NCBI GenBank assembly: GCA_030834895.1
Contig: JAUQXA010000018.1
Coordinates: forward strand, 310,001 to 374,000
Source of the DNA: Anaerolineales bacterium
GTDB lineage: Bacteria; Chloroflexota; Anaerolineae; Anaerolineales; Villigracilaceae
Reading direction: 5' to 3'
Length of the DNA stretch: 64,000 nt
The first letter of the stretch is position 1. The number at the start of each line of letters is the position of its first letter. Shown in pieces: positions 50,052 to 62,511 of the stretch. The position numbers were made by a program, and so were the translations under genes. Under the pieces are notes generated by a model. It ran no database searches. It was not told the origin of the DNA and saw only the letters and a list, made by a program, of their open reading frames with translations.

Positions 50052-51533
50052 TTACAACTCCGCCGTCTTCAAAAGCTTCGGCGGGACCCGCACTTTTGTA
50101 GCCTGTTCAAAGGCGTAGGCAAGTTTGATCAATGTCGGCTCGCTCCAGGCTTTGGCGAAGAAGGAAAGCCCCACGGGCAGGCCGAAGATGTAGCCCATCG
50201 GCACGGTAATGTGGGGATAGCCAGCCACCGCCGCCGGTGACGTGCTTTCCATGTCCCAGTTGATGGCGTCTCCGTTGGCAAGGTCGATCATCCACGCCGG
50301 TCCGCCAGAGGGGACGATCAATGCGTCGAGCTTGTACTTCTTCATCACGGCGTCGATGCCGCTCTTGCGGGTCAGCAGGTGATTCTTTGCCAGCGCCTCG
50401 CGATATTTATTGTCGCGCAGACCGCCTTTCTCCTGCGCGGTGAGCATGTGCTCCTGACCGAAGTAGGGCATCACCCGCGCCTTGTTCTCATCATTGAACT
50501 TGATCACGTCCGCCATCGACTTGACACGTCCGTTCGTGCCCGCGAGATACTTGTTCAAGTCCGCTTTGAATTCGTAGTGCAGGACTTCCATTTCGGTCTT
50601 GCCGAATTTGTCGAAGTTCGGCAGGTTTGCAGGGTCGATAATCATTGCGCCGAGACTCTTCATTACAACGATGCTTTGGTCAAAGAGACCAATGATACGC
50701 GTGTCCGTACCGCACATGTTGCGCGCGATGCCGATGCGCGCGCCTTTCAAGCCGTCCTTGTCGAGGAGCCTGGTGTAATCCTTCAACGCCCGCTTCGCGC
50801 TGGTTGTGGTGGCGGTATCGTTTTTGTCAACGCCGGTTAGTGCGCCGAGGAGGATTGCTGCATCGACGACGGTGCGAGCCATGGGACCTGCTGTGTCCTG
50901 GCTGTGCGCGATGGGGATGATCCCGCTGCGGCTGACGAGTCCCAGCGTGGGTTTGATGCCCACGATACCGTTGGTCTGCGACGGACAGATGACCGAGCCG
51001 TCTGTTTCCGTGCCGACGGCGGCGGAACAAAAATTCGCGGTGACGGCTGCTCCCGATCCTGACGACGATCCGCAGGCGGAGCGGTCCAGCGCGTAGGGAT
51101 TGCGAGTCAACCCGCCGCGAGACGACCATCCGCTGACAGAGCGTTTGCCACGGAAGTTCGCCCACTCACTGAGATTGGTCTTGCCGAGGATGACCGCGCC
51201 CGCCTTCCGCAACTGCCTGACAAGGAAGGCATCCCGCGAAGCAATGTTTCCTTCCAATGCCAATGACCCTGCGGTAGTCTGCATTTTGTCGTGGGTGTCG
51301 ATATTGTCCTTGATGAGAATCGGAATCCCATGCAGTGGCCCTCGTACCTTGCCGCCCGTTCTTTCGGTGTCAAGTCCCGCCGCGATACTTTCCGCATCCG
51401 GGTTGACCTCGATCACAGAATTGACTTTGTGGTCGAGGTCGCGGATTCTTTCCAGATACGATTCCATAATTTGCAGCGAAGTCAACTCGCCTGTAGCCAT
51501 TTTTTGCTGGAGTTCCGAGATGGTCTGTTCCAT
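50052..51533 (-). CDS. Amidase signature family enzyme (GatA-like)
   Basis: The 493-residue cytoplasmic enzyme has the amidase catalytic triad: Lys in GIPILIKDNI, cis-Ser in GTETDGSV and the nucleophile Ser in the Gly/Ser-rich ACGSSSGSGAAV. The C-terminal half (VPSGGPAWMIDLAN, PAAVAGYPHITVPMG) is typical of amidases acting on small amides. No gatB or gatC is near, so a stand-alone amidase is more likely than the tRNA amidotransferase subunit. The ATG at 51533 is chosen over one five codons upstream because it starts the family-like MEQTISELQQ helix. Confidence 0.92.
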   Translation of the reverse strand: MEQTISELQQKMATGELTSLQIMESYLERIRDLDHKVNSVIEVNPDAESIAAGLDTERTGGKVRGPLHGIPILIKDNIDTHDKMQTTAGSLALEGNIASRDAFLVRQLRKAGAVILGKTNLSEWANFRGKRSVSGWSSRGGLTRNPYALDRSACGSSSGSGAAVTANFCSAAVGTETDGSVICPSQTNGIVGIKPTLGLVSRSGIIPIAHSQDTAGPMARTVVDAAILLGALTGVDKNDTATTTSAKRALKDYTRLLDKDGLKGARIGIARNMCGTDTRIIGLFDQSIVVMKSLGAMIIDPANLPNFDKFGKTEMEVLHYEFKADLNKYLAGTNGRVKSMADVIKFNDENKARVMPYFGQEHMLTAQEKGGLRDNKYREALAKNHLLTRKSGIDAVMKKYKLDALIVPSGGPAWMIDLANGDAINWDMESTSPAAVAGYPHITVPMGYIFGLPVGLSFFAKAWSEPTLIKLAYAFEQATKVRVPPKLLKTAEL

Positions 51534-51639
51534 GAGGCACCTTTTCACCGAAAAAAATGATGCGTGGAATTATAGTCCATTGCTTTTTACATCGGTCGAA
51601 ACGGGTGAAATGGCTTCCAGGTTTTCTCTTCCAAAACCC

Positions 51640-51670
51640 TTGACTTGGAGTCGACTCCAAGTGTTACACT
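51640..51670 (+). promoter_or_regulatory. MerR-type promoter/operator with 19-bp spacer
   Basis: TTGACT (-35, 51640-51645) and TACACT (-10, 51665-51670) are separated by 19 bp, the overlong spacer that MerR regulators correct by bending. The spacer holds a perfect 20-bp palindrome ACTTGGAGTCGACTCCAAGT (51643-51662). It lies just before the merR-type gene, so autoregulation is expected and the downstream cassette is its likely regulon. Confidence 0.88.
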
Positions 51671-51687
51671 GCCTTCCGAGGTGAATT

Positions 51688-52074
51688 ATGAAGATTGCAG
51701 AAGTCAGCGAACAGTATGGCATTTCGTCGGATACGCTGCGCTACTATGAGCGTGTCGGGCTCATTCCGACGGTCAACCGAAGCGAGAGCGGCATCCGGGA
51801 TTACAACGAACTCGATCTCAGGCGGGTTGGATTCATCAAGTGCATGAGGAGCGCGGGGCTTCCCGTTGAAGTGCTGATCGAGTACATGGGACTGGTTCAG
51901 CAGGGCGACAAAACCATTGAAACCCGAAAAGAAATCCTGAAGGAGCAGCGGGAACTACTTGTCGCCAGAATGGAAGAAATGCAAAAAACATTGGCTCTCC
52001 TCGACCATAAGATTGAAGTATATGAAAGTGCTCTCTTGAAAAAAGAGCAGGAAATCCTTCGGATAGAAGACTAA
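51688..52074 (+). CDS. MerR-family transcriptional regulator (AdhR/NmlR-like)
   Basis: The 128-residue protein has the MerR winged helix (KIAEVSEQYGISSDTLRYYERVGLIP, then GIRDYNELDLRRVGFIKCMRSAGLPVE) and a dimerisation coiled coil (about 80-120). There is no C-terminal metal-binding Cys loop; one Cys (Cys53, in IKCMRSAG) occupies the place of the redox/electrophile-sensing Cys in AdhR and NmlR, so aldehyde or redox sensing is plausible. Its own promoter carries a MerR operator. The downstream transporter gene begins 3 nt after its stop. Confidence 0.92.
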   Translation: MKIAEVSEQYGISSDTLRYYERVGLIPTVNRSESGIRDYNELDLRRVGFIKCMRSAGLPVEVLIEYMGLVQQGDKTIETRKEILKEQRELLVARMEEMQKTLALLDHKIEVYESALLKKEQEILRIED

Positions 52075-52077
52075 AAA

Positions 52078-54008
<1,931 letters not shown>

Positions 54009-54025
54009 ATCAAAAGGAGGTTGCC

Positions 54026-55772
<1,747 letters not shown>

Positions 55773-55837
55773 TTTGAGAAATAGTGAAGGAGTATGGATA
55801 TGGAGAGCAAACGAAGAAAAATATCAGGCTGGACCAC

Positions 55838-56359
55838 ATGACAACCTGGACGAGCGAGGAGCTCAACAAGATCGGAACGGCTGAAGAATTGCAGATCGCG
55901 TCACTCCGACACGATGGCACGCTGCGAAAGCCGGTGATCATTTGGGTTGTGCGCGTTGGTGATGAGCTGTATGTTCGCTCTGTGAATGGACGCACATCCG
56001 CATGGTTTCGTGGTGTTCGGACGCGCCAAGAGGGACAGATCCGAGCTGGAGGTGTTGTAAAAGACGTCACCTTCGTGGAAGAGTCCGACTCAAACATCAA
56101 CGATCAAATTGACGCCGCCTATGCAACAAAGTATCGTCGTTATGCGGCAAGCATCATTAATAGCATCATCAGCCCAGAAGCATGCTCTGCGACAATAAAA
56201 CTCGTGCCGCGCTCAACAAGCTCGCAGTTCAACAACTGCTACAATGTACCCTCTCGTAAATCAAAAAGGAGCGGGACGCTTTACACGGCGCCCGCTCCTT
56301 CCACTACTGATTACCTTTCACTGATAACTGTTTGCTACCTTATCCGTGCCTGCTCATGA
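55838..56359 (+). CDS. DUF2255 (flavin-reductase-like split barrel) protein with abnormal 3' extension
   Basis: The first 120 or so residues match DUF2255 (TTWTSEELNKIGTAEELQIASLRHDGTLRKPVIIWVVRVGDELYVRSVNG, then IISPEACSATIKLVPR). Family members normally end about there. Here the frame continues over another 50 residues of low-complexity sequence that runs through the minus-strand terminator of the next gene and a CTGATTACC-type repeat, and overlaps the aminotransferase end. The original stop has probably been lost. The ATG at 55838 is chosen because the upstream residues do not fit the family. It ends the MerR cassette. Confidence 0.75.
   Translation: MTTWTSEELNKIGTAEELQIASLRHDGTLRKPVIIWVVRVGDELYVRSVNGRTSAWFRGVRTRQEGQIRAGGVVKDVTFVEESDSNINDQIDAAYATKYRRYAASIINSIISPEACSATIKLVPRSTSSQFNNCYNVPSRKSKRSGTLYTAPAPSTTDYLSLITVCYLIRACS
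56261..56300 (-). terminator. Terminator of the aminotransferase gene (minus strand)
   Basis: On the minus strand AAGGAGCGGG pairs with CCCGCTCCTT, running into TTTTTGATTT. It lies about 40 nt after the aminotransferase stop and inside the abnormal 3' extension of the DUF2255 frame. Confidence 0.75.
56303..56338. repeat. ACTGATTACC/ACTGATAACTG repeat
   Basis: TACTGATTACCTTTCACTGATAACTGTTTGC is the reverse-strand form of the CAGTWATCAGT words at 46184-46215. It lies between the terminator and the aminotransferase stop. Confidence 0.5.
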
Positions 56360-57500
56360 ACCGTTCCATGCGGCGCAAGGCTTCTTCGATCTTGCTGTAT
56401 TCGGTGGCGTAGCACGCGCGGACGAAACCCTCGCCGCCGGGACCAAAGGCAGTGCCGGGCACAACCGCCACGCTTTCCTCTTTTAATAACGTTTCGGCGA
56501 AAGTTTCCTCGTCCATGCCGGAGGCGCGGATGTTCGGGAAGGTGTAGAACGCGCCGCGCGGCTCGAAGGTCTTGAGTCCGAGTTTGTTGAAGCCATCCAC
56601 CATCAACCTGCGGCGGCGGTTATATTCGGTCACCATTTCCATCACGTGCGGCTCGCCCGTCTTCAATGCTTCGGTCGCCGCATCCTGTGCGGTGGTCGGT
56701 GCGGACATGATGGTGTACTGATGTACGCGCAGCATCCCCTGCAAAATATCCTTCGGGGCGCAGGCATAGCCGATGCGCCAGCCGGTCATGGCGTAGGCTT
56801 TGGAGAATCCGCCGAGCAAAACCGTCCGCTCGCGCAGGCTGTCGCTGAGCGCGGGGAAGCAGACATGCTCGAAGTCGTAGACCAGCCTGTCGTAGATTTC
56901 ATCCGAGACGACGATCAGGTTGTGTTCTTCGGCAATTTTCCCAATCTCCAGCATGATCTCACGCGGTGCGACCGCGCCCGTCGGGTTGGATGGGTAGCCA
57001 ATGAAGATGACCTTCGTGCGCGGGGTGATGGCTTTGCGGATATCGTCTGGGTCGACGGCAAAATCGTTTTCGATGCGCGAGGGGATTTCAACTGGAACCC
57101 CGCCTGCCAGAATCACCTCGGCTTGATAGGCGACGAAACACGGCGTCGGGATGATGACCTCGTCGCCGGGTTCGAGCAGGGCGGTGAACGCCAGGTACAA
57201 CGCCTCCGAAACGCCGACGGTTGCCAGCACTTCAGAGGGATCGTATTTCACGTTGTACAGTTTTTGCAGGTTGTCCACGATGCCCTGGCGCAGTTCGATC
57301 TTGCCGCTGTTGGACGTGTAGTGCGTCTCGCCGTGTCCCAACGACTGGATGCCCGCATCGAGGATTGGCTTGGGGGTGGTGAAGTCGGGCTCGCCGATGC
57401 CCAACGAGATGACATCCTTCATCGTCGCCACAATATCGAAAAACTTGCGAATACCGCTCGGCTTCAAATTCGCCACGCGCGTTGAAAGTCTTTGTTCCAT
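56340..57500 (-). CDS. PLP-dependent class I/II aminotransferase
   Basis: The 386-residue fold-type I enzyme has ISLGIGEPDFTTP at the N-terminus, the PLP-binding Lys in GGFSKAYAMTGWRIGYA, ISDEIYDRLVY-like VVSDEIYDRLVYDF and the C-terminal Arg region GFVRACYATEY. It resembles aspartate/aromatic aminotransferases of the AspC/PatA group. The ATG at 57500 follows GGAGAGAAAC on this strand. It is the last gene of a minus-strand run that includes a nucleotidyltransferase. Confidence 0.93.
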   Translation of the reverse strand: MEQRLSTRVANLKPSGIRKFFDIVATMKDVISLGIGEPDFTTPKPILDAGIQSLGHGETHYTSNSGKIELRQGIVDNLQKLYNVKYDPSEVLATVGVSEALYLAFTALLEPGDEVIIPTPCFVAYQAEVILAGGVPVEIPSRIENDFAVDPDDIRKAITPRTKVIFIGYPSNPTGAVAPREIMLEIGKIAEEHNLIVVSDEIYDRLVYDFEHVCFPALSDSLRERTVLLGGFSKAYAMTGWRIGYACAPKDILQGMLRVHQYTIMSAPTTAQDAATEALKTGEPHVMEMVTEYNRRRRLMVDGFNKLGLKTFEPRGAFYTFPNIRASGMDEETFAETLLKEESVAVVPGTAFGPGGEGFVRACYATEYSKIEEALRRMERFMSRHG

Positions 57501-57510
57501 TGTTTCTCTC

Positions 57511-57720
57511 CTACAGGGGTTGGACGTGCCAGTCGTCTGAAACTTCCTGGTACGTGATCTCAAAAGCCATGCCGTTCACCGTCTTCACACGGAATCCCTT
57601 TTCACCGGGTCCACGCCAGCGGGCGAAGATTTCCGCAATCTCCTGGCGGCTTCCCTCCCATAATAGCGAAAGCGGTCTTTCCGCATATTCAGTATCGGAG
57701 CGGCACTCGACGATTTCCAT
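57511..57720 (-). CDS. Hypothetical protein, 69 aa
   Basis: The small soluble protein starts MEIVECRSDTEYAERPLSLLWEG and is followed closely by the aminotransferase start. It begins 3 nt after the stop of the nucleotidyltransferase, so the three genes are an operon. No motif is recognisable; the YAERPLSLLWEGSRQEIAEI stretch suggests a compact alpha-beta fold. Confidence 0.65.
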   Translation of the reverse strand: MEIVECRSDTEYAERPLSLLWEGSRQEIAEIFARWRGPGEKGFRVKTVNGMAFEITYQEVSDDWHVQPL

Positions 57721-57722
57721 GA

Positions 57723-58748
57723 TTATGAGTTGACGACGACGCTGCTGTTGTCGCCGATATTGAGTGAAGAAGGCTGTTCCTTGTTCGCCTGCCCTTCCAC
57801 ACGGCAGTTGCGTCCGATCAGCGAGTGGGTGAGTGACGTGCGGACGAGTTCCGTGCCATCCTCGACGATGCTGTCCGAGATGACAGCCGAATTCACGTAG
57901 CAGTTTGCGCCGATGGAGACGTAGGGTCCGATGACCGCCGCCTCGACTTTGGCTGATGGATGGATGAAGACCGGCGGCTCGATCTTGACCGTTGGTCGGG
58001 TTGCTGCTTTGGACGAATTATCCGCCCCGCGGTCGAGCAGGATGCGGTTCGTCTCCAACGTAGCTTCGATGGTTCCCGTATCCAGCCAGGTGCTGATTTT
58101 GTTTGTGCGGACCTTCGCCCCGCCTTCGATCATGATCGAGATGGCGTCGGTCATGAAGTATTCATTCTTCAACATTACGCCGCGCTTCATTTGCAGATCT
58201 ATCGCGGCAAGTATCTGCTCGGATCTCTTGAAATAGTAACAGCCGACGACCACCTGGTTGTTGTCCAGACTTTGCGGTTTCTCGATGAAACGGGTCACCC
58301 AGCCGTCTGCGCCGGTTTCCGCCACCCCGAAGCGGCGTGGATCGTCCACAGGCATCACCCATGCCACACCGTCCGACTTCTCATCTTTAAGGAAGGAGAA
58401 ATCTGTTTCCATTAGGGTATCCGAGAAGCACATGATCATCGGTCCCTGCAAGTATTCACGCGCCAATGAGATGGCATGCGATTGTCCCTTCATTTCATGC
58501 TGTACCACAAAATGAGCTTTGAGATTGGGGTAGTTTGCCTTGACGAAAGGTGGAATCTGCATCTCGCCAAGATAGGGCCCAAGAATAAAGATGTATTCCG
58601 TGTTTTCGGGGTTTGGCACAGTTTTGAACATATCGAGCAGGTGTTCGAGCGAGGTCTTGCCCGCCACGCTCACCAACGGTTTGGGTTTGCTCCAGGTGTG
58701 CGGGCGCATGCGCGTCCCCCAGCCTGCCATTGGGATCACGATTTTCAT
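57723..58748 (-). CDS. NDP-sugar nucleotidyltransferase with hexapeptide repeats
   Basis: The 341-residue protein has a nucleotidyltransferase domain (MKIVIPMAGWGTRMRPHTWSKPKPLVSVAGK with the Arg/Lys triphosphate loop, MCFSDTLMETD for metal binding, FIEKPQSLDNN) and a left-handed beta-helix tail (PPVFIHPSAKVEAAVIGPYVSIGANC). It should activate a sugar-1-phosphate with NTP. The arrangement is like GlmU/GalU-type or mannose-1-phosphate guanylyltransferases; the sugar cannot be specified. The start at 58748 places the signature loop at the N-terminus. Confidence 0.92.
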   Translation of the reverse strand: MKIVIPMAGWGTRMRPHTWSKPKPLVSVAGKTSLEHLLDMFKTVPNPENTEYIFILGPYLGEMQIPPFVKANYPNLKAHFVVQHEMKGQSHAISLAREYLQGPMIMCFSDTLMETDFSFLKDEKSDGVAWVMPVDDPRRFGVAETGADGWVTRFIEKPQSLDNNQVVVGCYYFKRSEQILAAIDLQMKRGVMLKNEYFMTDAISIMIEGGAKVRTNKISTWLDTGTIEATLETNRILLDRGADNSSKAATRPTVKIEPPVFIHPSAKVEAAVIGPYVSIGANCYVNSAVISDSIVEDGTELVRTSLTHSLIGRNCRVEGQANKEQPSSLNIGDNSSVVVNS

Positions 58749-58865
58749 AGTATCAACCACGATAATTCTCCAGTTAAAGATTTCATGTTTATTGTACCAA
58801 CCTTGTCCTGACAGATATAGTGACGACTTTAGCCGTTTGACGATGACGAATGTCGTCCGTATTTA

Positions 58866-59318
58866 TTACCAAACCCCAACCTGTGGACTGGTTGCTCCCG
58901 CCCGGTATTCCTCCAGCCGACGGCGGTGACCGGGCCATAGGTCGGCTGGCAGGTCATTTAGCGAGAAGGCACGCAGTTCGGCAATTTCAGCGTCGGGCTT
59001 GCCCTTGAATTCGAAATCGGTGCAAAGAAAAAGAATGTTATGGTCGCTCTTCCATTCCACGAAATTGGAATACGCACCCATCAACGTGACTTCGCCCAGT
59101 TCCGCGCCGGTTTCTTCATGGGCTTCACGCCGGGCAGCATCTTCGAGCGTCTCCAACTTCTTCAACCCACCGCCAGGCATGAACCAGCCGGGTACATAGG
59201 TCTGTCGCACCAGCCAGACCATGCCATCCTGAATCATCATTACCCGCACCCCCATGCGGATCGGGCGGAAGAGGAAACAGTGGATTCTGAAGCCGAGGTA
59301 GAGAAGACGAAGGAACAT
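58866..59318 (-). CDS. Nudix hydrolase
   Basis: The 150-residue protein has a hydrophobic N-terminus and the complete Nudix box G-x5-E-x7-REAHEETG (GGLKKLETLEDAARREAHEETGAEL). It hydrolyses a nucleoside-diphosphate-linked compound; the substrate is unknown. The ATG at 59318 is chosen because the residues upstream (TTVHRPSSIVQ) are translated from the GTCCATTGTC-type repeat. It is 60 nt from the pcrA stop. Confidence 0.88.
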   Translation of the reverse strand: MFLRLLYLGFRIHCFLFRPIRMGVRVMMIQDGMVWLVRQTYVPGWFMPGGGLKKLETLEDAARREAHEETGAELGEVTLMGAYSNFVEWKSDHNILFLCTDFEFKGKPDAEIAELRAFSLNDLPADLWPGHRRRLEEYRAGATSPQVGVW

Positions 59319-59386
59319 GGCTTGGACAATGGACGACGGACGATGGACTGTGGTCAACGGTCTATCTATCGTCCATTGTCAAATTA
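59318..59386. repeat. GTCCATTGTC-type repeat between pcrA and the Nudix gene
   Basis: GACAATGGAC (59325-59334) and GTCCATTGTC (59371-59380) are inverted arms. The stretch between has GGACGACGGACGATGGACTGTGGTCAACGG. It is the same word family as the inserts in mutS2 and DUF2298. Confidence 0.7.
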
Positions 59387-61571
59387 TTTTGAGATTTGCC
59401 AGACTTGCCGCAAGGCGCTTTAGCCCGACGGATTTGAATTGGATGACGACGATTTCATCGTTGTCCTGTATTTTGCTTTCCAGCACCGTGCCTTCTCCAA
59501 ATGATGAATGACTGACGCGGTCTCCAGATGTGTATCGACTTTGAATGACAAGGGCGGGCTTCGACGGTGCGGGCATTGACCATCTCATGTTATCGTAGGA
59601 TGACCGGGATGGGCTTGAATAACTGTGGTGCACGGAACGTCCCGTGCGGGTTTTTCCAACCAGCAGATCGGCGGGGATGTCTTCCAAAAAGCGCGAAGGA
59701 TAGGTATCCTCCGTCATGCCACGTCCGCCGCGCTGGATGGCACGCAATAGGTAAAGTTTATCCTTGGCACGGGTAATTCCCACGTAAAAGAGTCGGCGTT
59801 CCTCCTCCATTTGTTCGGGTTCATCGAAGGAGCGGCTGTGCGGGATGATGCCGTCATCGAGCCCAATGATGAAGACCGCGCCAAATTCCAGTCCTTTGGC
59901 AGCATGGAGTGTGAGCAGGGTGGGCGCATTGGCGTCGGTGATGGTGTCCTGGTCGGCGACGAGCGCAATGTTTTCGAGGAACTCGTCCAGTGTGCGGGTG
60001 GAATATTCCATCGCAAGGCGCTTCAATTCCTGCACGTTTTCCCAGCGATCCTTGCTTTCTTCTGACTCGTCCTCGACGATGTATTCCTTGTAGTTGATGT
60101 CTTTCACGATACGGTCGAATAATTCTGGGATGGTGGCGACAGCGGCAAGCGCACGCCAGTTGGCGAGCATCCCGCCGAAATCTGCGAGAGGCAGGGCGGC
60201 GCGTCCCGTGAAGGATTTGTAAAACGGCGAATCTGAACCATGCGCGAGATCAAGCAAAACTGCGCCGGGTGTGATCCCATTTTGACGGGCGACCATGTGC
60301 AAAGTCGTCAACGTCTTCTCGCCGATGCCGCGCGGCGGGACATTGATGATTCGTCCCAGCGAGGCTTCGTCCGCCGGGTTGTGGACAAGACGAATAAAGG
60401 AAATGACATCCTTGACTTCGCGGCGTCCGTAGAACCGCTGCGCGCCGACGAGTTTATATGGAAGTCTTGCCTGCAAAAATGCTTCTTCAAGCAAACGCGA
60501 CATGGCGTTGGTGCGATACATCACCGCGCATTCGCCGGGCTCGAACTGCTTGCTCAGCACCAACTCCGCGATGGTATCCACGACGAAGGCGGCTTCGCCG
60601 TAATCGTCACGGGCTTCGAAAAAGAGGATTTTGTCGCCTGCGCCGCGGTCAGTGAACAGACGCTTCTTGTGACGATTCTTTGCACGGTCAATGACCCCCA
60701 TCGCCGCATCAAGGATGTTCTGGCGCGAACGGTAATTCTCCTCCAGTAGAATCACCTGCGCATCGGGAAAATCCTGCTCGAAGCGGCGGACGTTGCGATA
60801 GTCCGCGCCGCGCCAGGCATAAATGGATTGGTCCGGGTCACCGACACAAAATATATTTTTGTGATGCGAAGCCAGATGCTTGACCAACGCGTACTGCGCG
60901 AGGTTGGTGTCCTGAAATTCATCCACCAATACATGGCGGAAGCGCTGGGCGTACTTATCCCGCACGGCGGGGTTTTCCTCCAGCAGGCGGGCGGTGTAAA
61001 CCAGCAGGTCATCGAAGTCCACAGCATTGCTGGCGATGAGTCGTTTTTGGTACTCGGCGTAAACCCGCTTGACCACTTCGTCGCGGTAGGTGTTGATCGG
61101 ATAATCTTCGGACAAAATCAACTCATTCTTCGCGCGTGATATGGCAGCATGGACACTGGCGGCGCGATATAACTTGTCATTCAGGTTCAATTCCTTGATG
61201 ATGGTCTTGACGATTCGCTCCTGGTCGTCCGCATCGAAGATGACGAAGTTCGACTCAAGCGGCAGGTGATCGGACTCCCTCCGCAAAATCCGCGCGCAGA
61301 TCGAATGGAATGTGCCGAGCATCATGCCCTCGGTCGCCTGTTCATTCAGCATTGCCTTCACGCGGCTGTCCATTTCCTTTGCGGCTTTGTTGGTGAAGGT
61401 GACGGCGAGAATCTGCCAGGGGCGGACTCCTTCGGAGTCGATCAGGTAGGCGATGCGCTGGCTCAGTACGCGGGTCTTGCCGGAGCCGGGTCCAGCCACC
61501 ACGAGGACGGGACTGTCTGCGGCGGTCACGGCCTTGCGTTGTTGCGGGTTGAGATTGTTGAGAAAATCCAT
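59379..61571 (-). CDS. pcrA: UvrD/PcrA-type DNA helicase
   Basis: The 730-residue SF1A helicase has the Q motif region LNPQQRKAVTAAD, motif I AGPGSGKT, Ia TFTNKAAKEM, II VLVDEFQDTN, III GDPDQSIYAWRGAD, IV ENYRS, V TLHAAKGLEF and VI VGITRAKDKLYLL. The C-terminal GDRVSHSSFGEGTVL is the Tudor-like tail of PcrA that contacts RNA polymerase in Bacillus. It unwinds DNA 3' to 5' in repair and replication restart. A TATAAT box lies 6 nt upstream of the ATG with no ribosome binding site. Confidence 0.96.
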   Translation of the reverse strand: MDFLNNLNPQQRKAVTAADSPVLVVAGPGSGKTRVLSQRIAYLIDSEGVRPWQILAVTFTNKAAKEMDSRVKAMLNEQATEGMMLGTFHSICARILRRESDHLPLESNFVIFDADDQERIVKTIIKELNLNDKLYRAASVHAAISRAKNELILSEDYPINTYRDEVVKRVYAEYQKRLIASNAVDFDDLLVYTARLLEENPAVRDKYAQRFRHVLVDEFQDTNLAQYALVKHLASHHKNIFCVGDPDQSIYAWRGADYRNVRRFEQDFPDAQVILLEENYRSRQNILDAAMGVIDRAKNRHKKRLFTDRGAGDKILFFEARDDYGEAAFVVDTIAELVLSKQFEPGECAVMYRTNAMSRLLEEAFLQARLPYKLVGAQRFYGRREVKDVISFIRLVHNPADEASLGRIINVPPRGIGEKTLTTLHMVARQNGITPGAVLLDLAHGSDSPFYKSFTGRAALPLADFGGMLANWRALAAVATIPELFDRIVKDINYKEYIVEDESEESKDRWENVQELKRLAMEYSTRTLDEFLENIALVADQDTITDANAPTLLTLHAAKGLEFGAVFIIGLDDGIIPHSRSFDEPEQMEEERRLFYVGITRAKDKLYLLRAIQRGGRGMTEDTYPSRFLEDIPADLLVGKTRTGRSVHHSYSSPSRSSYDNMRWSMPAPSKPALVIQSRYTSGDRVSHSSFGEGTVLESKIQDNDEIVVIQFKSVGLKRLAASLANLKII

Positions 61572-61577
61572 GGGTTC

Positions 61578-61583
61578 ATTATA
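61578..61583 (-). promoter_or_regulatory. -10 box (TATAAT) of pcrA
   Basis: On the minus strand TATAAT ends six nt before the ATG at 61571 with no Shine-Dalgarno sequence, so a leaderless start is likely. A palindrome lies just upstream. Confidence 0.5.
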
Positions 61584-61585
61584 AA

Positions 61586-61618
61586 CGCTATGGCGGGGGC
61601 TTCGCCCCCGCCATAGCG
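61586..61618. repeat. GGGGGCTTCGCCCCC-cored palindrome
   Basis: CGCTATGGCGGGGGC (61586-61600) pairs with GCCCCCGCCATAGCG (61604-61618) around TTC. The core is that of 22571-22601. It lies between mscL and pcrA, right upstream of the pcrA promoter. Confidence 0.8.
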
Positions 61619-61645
61619 GACACTTTGTTGAACCTGGTTGTTTTA

Positions 61646-62065
61646 TTACTTTTGCATCATTTTTGCGACAGCAAGTTCAGAAGTGCAATTTGGGCAGCGC
61701 GTGGCCTTGATGGAAATGGTGGAGAAACAGTGCGGGCATTCTTTTGTAGTTGGCTCCACGGGGGTGGCAGGAGCAGGCGCCTTCTTCAGACGGTTTGCGG
61801 CTTTAACAATCAGGAAAATAACGAAGGCAATAATGAGGAAGTCGATGATGGTTTGCACAAAAGTGCCCCATTTAATGGCTGCATCGCCGACTGTGATAGC
61901 CAGGTCGCTGAAATTGACCCCGCCCATCACCAGTCCGATCAACGGCATGAGGATGTCATTGACCAGGGAACCGACGATTTTCCCGAATGCGCCGCCGATG
62001 ATGACAGCCACAGCCAGGTCCAGCACGTTGCCGCGCACGACGAATTCCTTGAATTCTTTTAACAT
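61646..62065 (-). CDS. mscL: Large-conductance mechanosensitive channel with C-terminal zinc ribbon
   Basis: The 139-residue protein starts [44 protein letters not shown], the MscL N-terminal helix and TM1, with the second membrane helix near residues 62-85. After a Pro/Ala linker there is a zinc ribbon with CPHC and CPNC (16 residues apart). MscL opens under membrane tension to release solutes during osmotic downshock. The zinc ribbon replaces the usual amphipathic C-terminal helix bundle and probably mediates oligomer contacts or partner binding. The internal ATG at 62065 is chosen by homology. Confidence 0.94.
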   Translation of the reverse strand: MLKEFKEFVVRGNVLDLAVAVIIGGAFGKIVGSLVNDILMPLIGLVMGGVNFSDLAITVGDAAIKWGTFVQTIIDFLIIAFVIFLIVKAANRLKKAPAPATPVEPTTKECPHCFSTISIKATRCPNCTSELAVAKMMQK

Positions 62066-62511
62066 GATGTTCTCCTTGAAAAAGTGGAATTGCAACTTGA
62101 TTCTATGTCGGGAAGGGGGGCTTGTCAACAATGTGGGAAATTTGAATTTTGTCGGGTATGTGTAAAACCTCCAAGGGGAGGGTTGGTAAGGGCTGGGGAA
62201 AGGATGCATGCTATTGTTCGTTTTTAAGGATATTAGGATATAGTACCCTGGTATTACCTCTGACCAGTTCTTGGGTAGTGTTTTTTTCTAATAAATTGGT
62301 TATGAAAGACGCTCTAAAGGTAGCGGTGTTGACGCCCTAAAAGAATTAGGTATAATTCATCCTGCTTTCTATTTTGGAAGCGGCGTTTATTGGTCGCTGT
62401 TTGTTTTTATCTGAAAGCTGTGAATGGTTGAAACAGGTTTGACTGTGCAGGCGTAATGGCGGCACAAATCAACTTGCGGTACTTATCTCTGCGAAGAAAA
62501 GGATCTCACTG
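62066..62511. other. Divergent intergenic region, 446 nt
   Basis: This region separates mscL (minus) from the Dpp/Opp operon (plus). It contains the strong promoter at 62329-62356 and a leader of about 150 nt before the start codon. No open frame with a credible start and no tRNA is visible. Confidence 0.5.
62329..62356 (+). promoter_or_regulatory. Strong sigma70-type promoter of the ABC transporter operon
   Basis: TTGACG (62329-62334) and TATAAT (62351-62356) are separated by 16 bp, the best housekeeping promoter in the window. The transcript would have a leader of about 150 nt before 62512. Confidence 0.75.
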
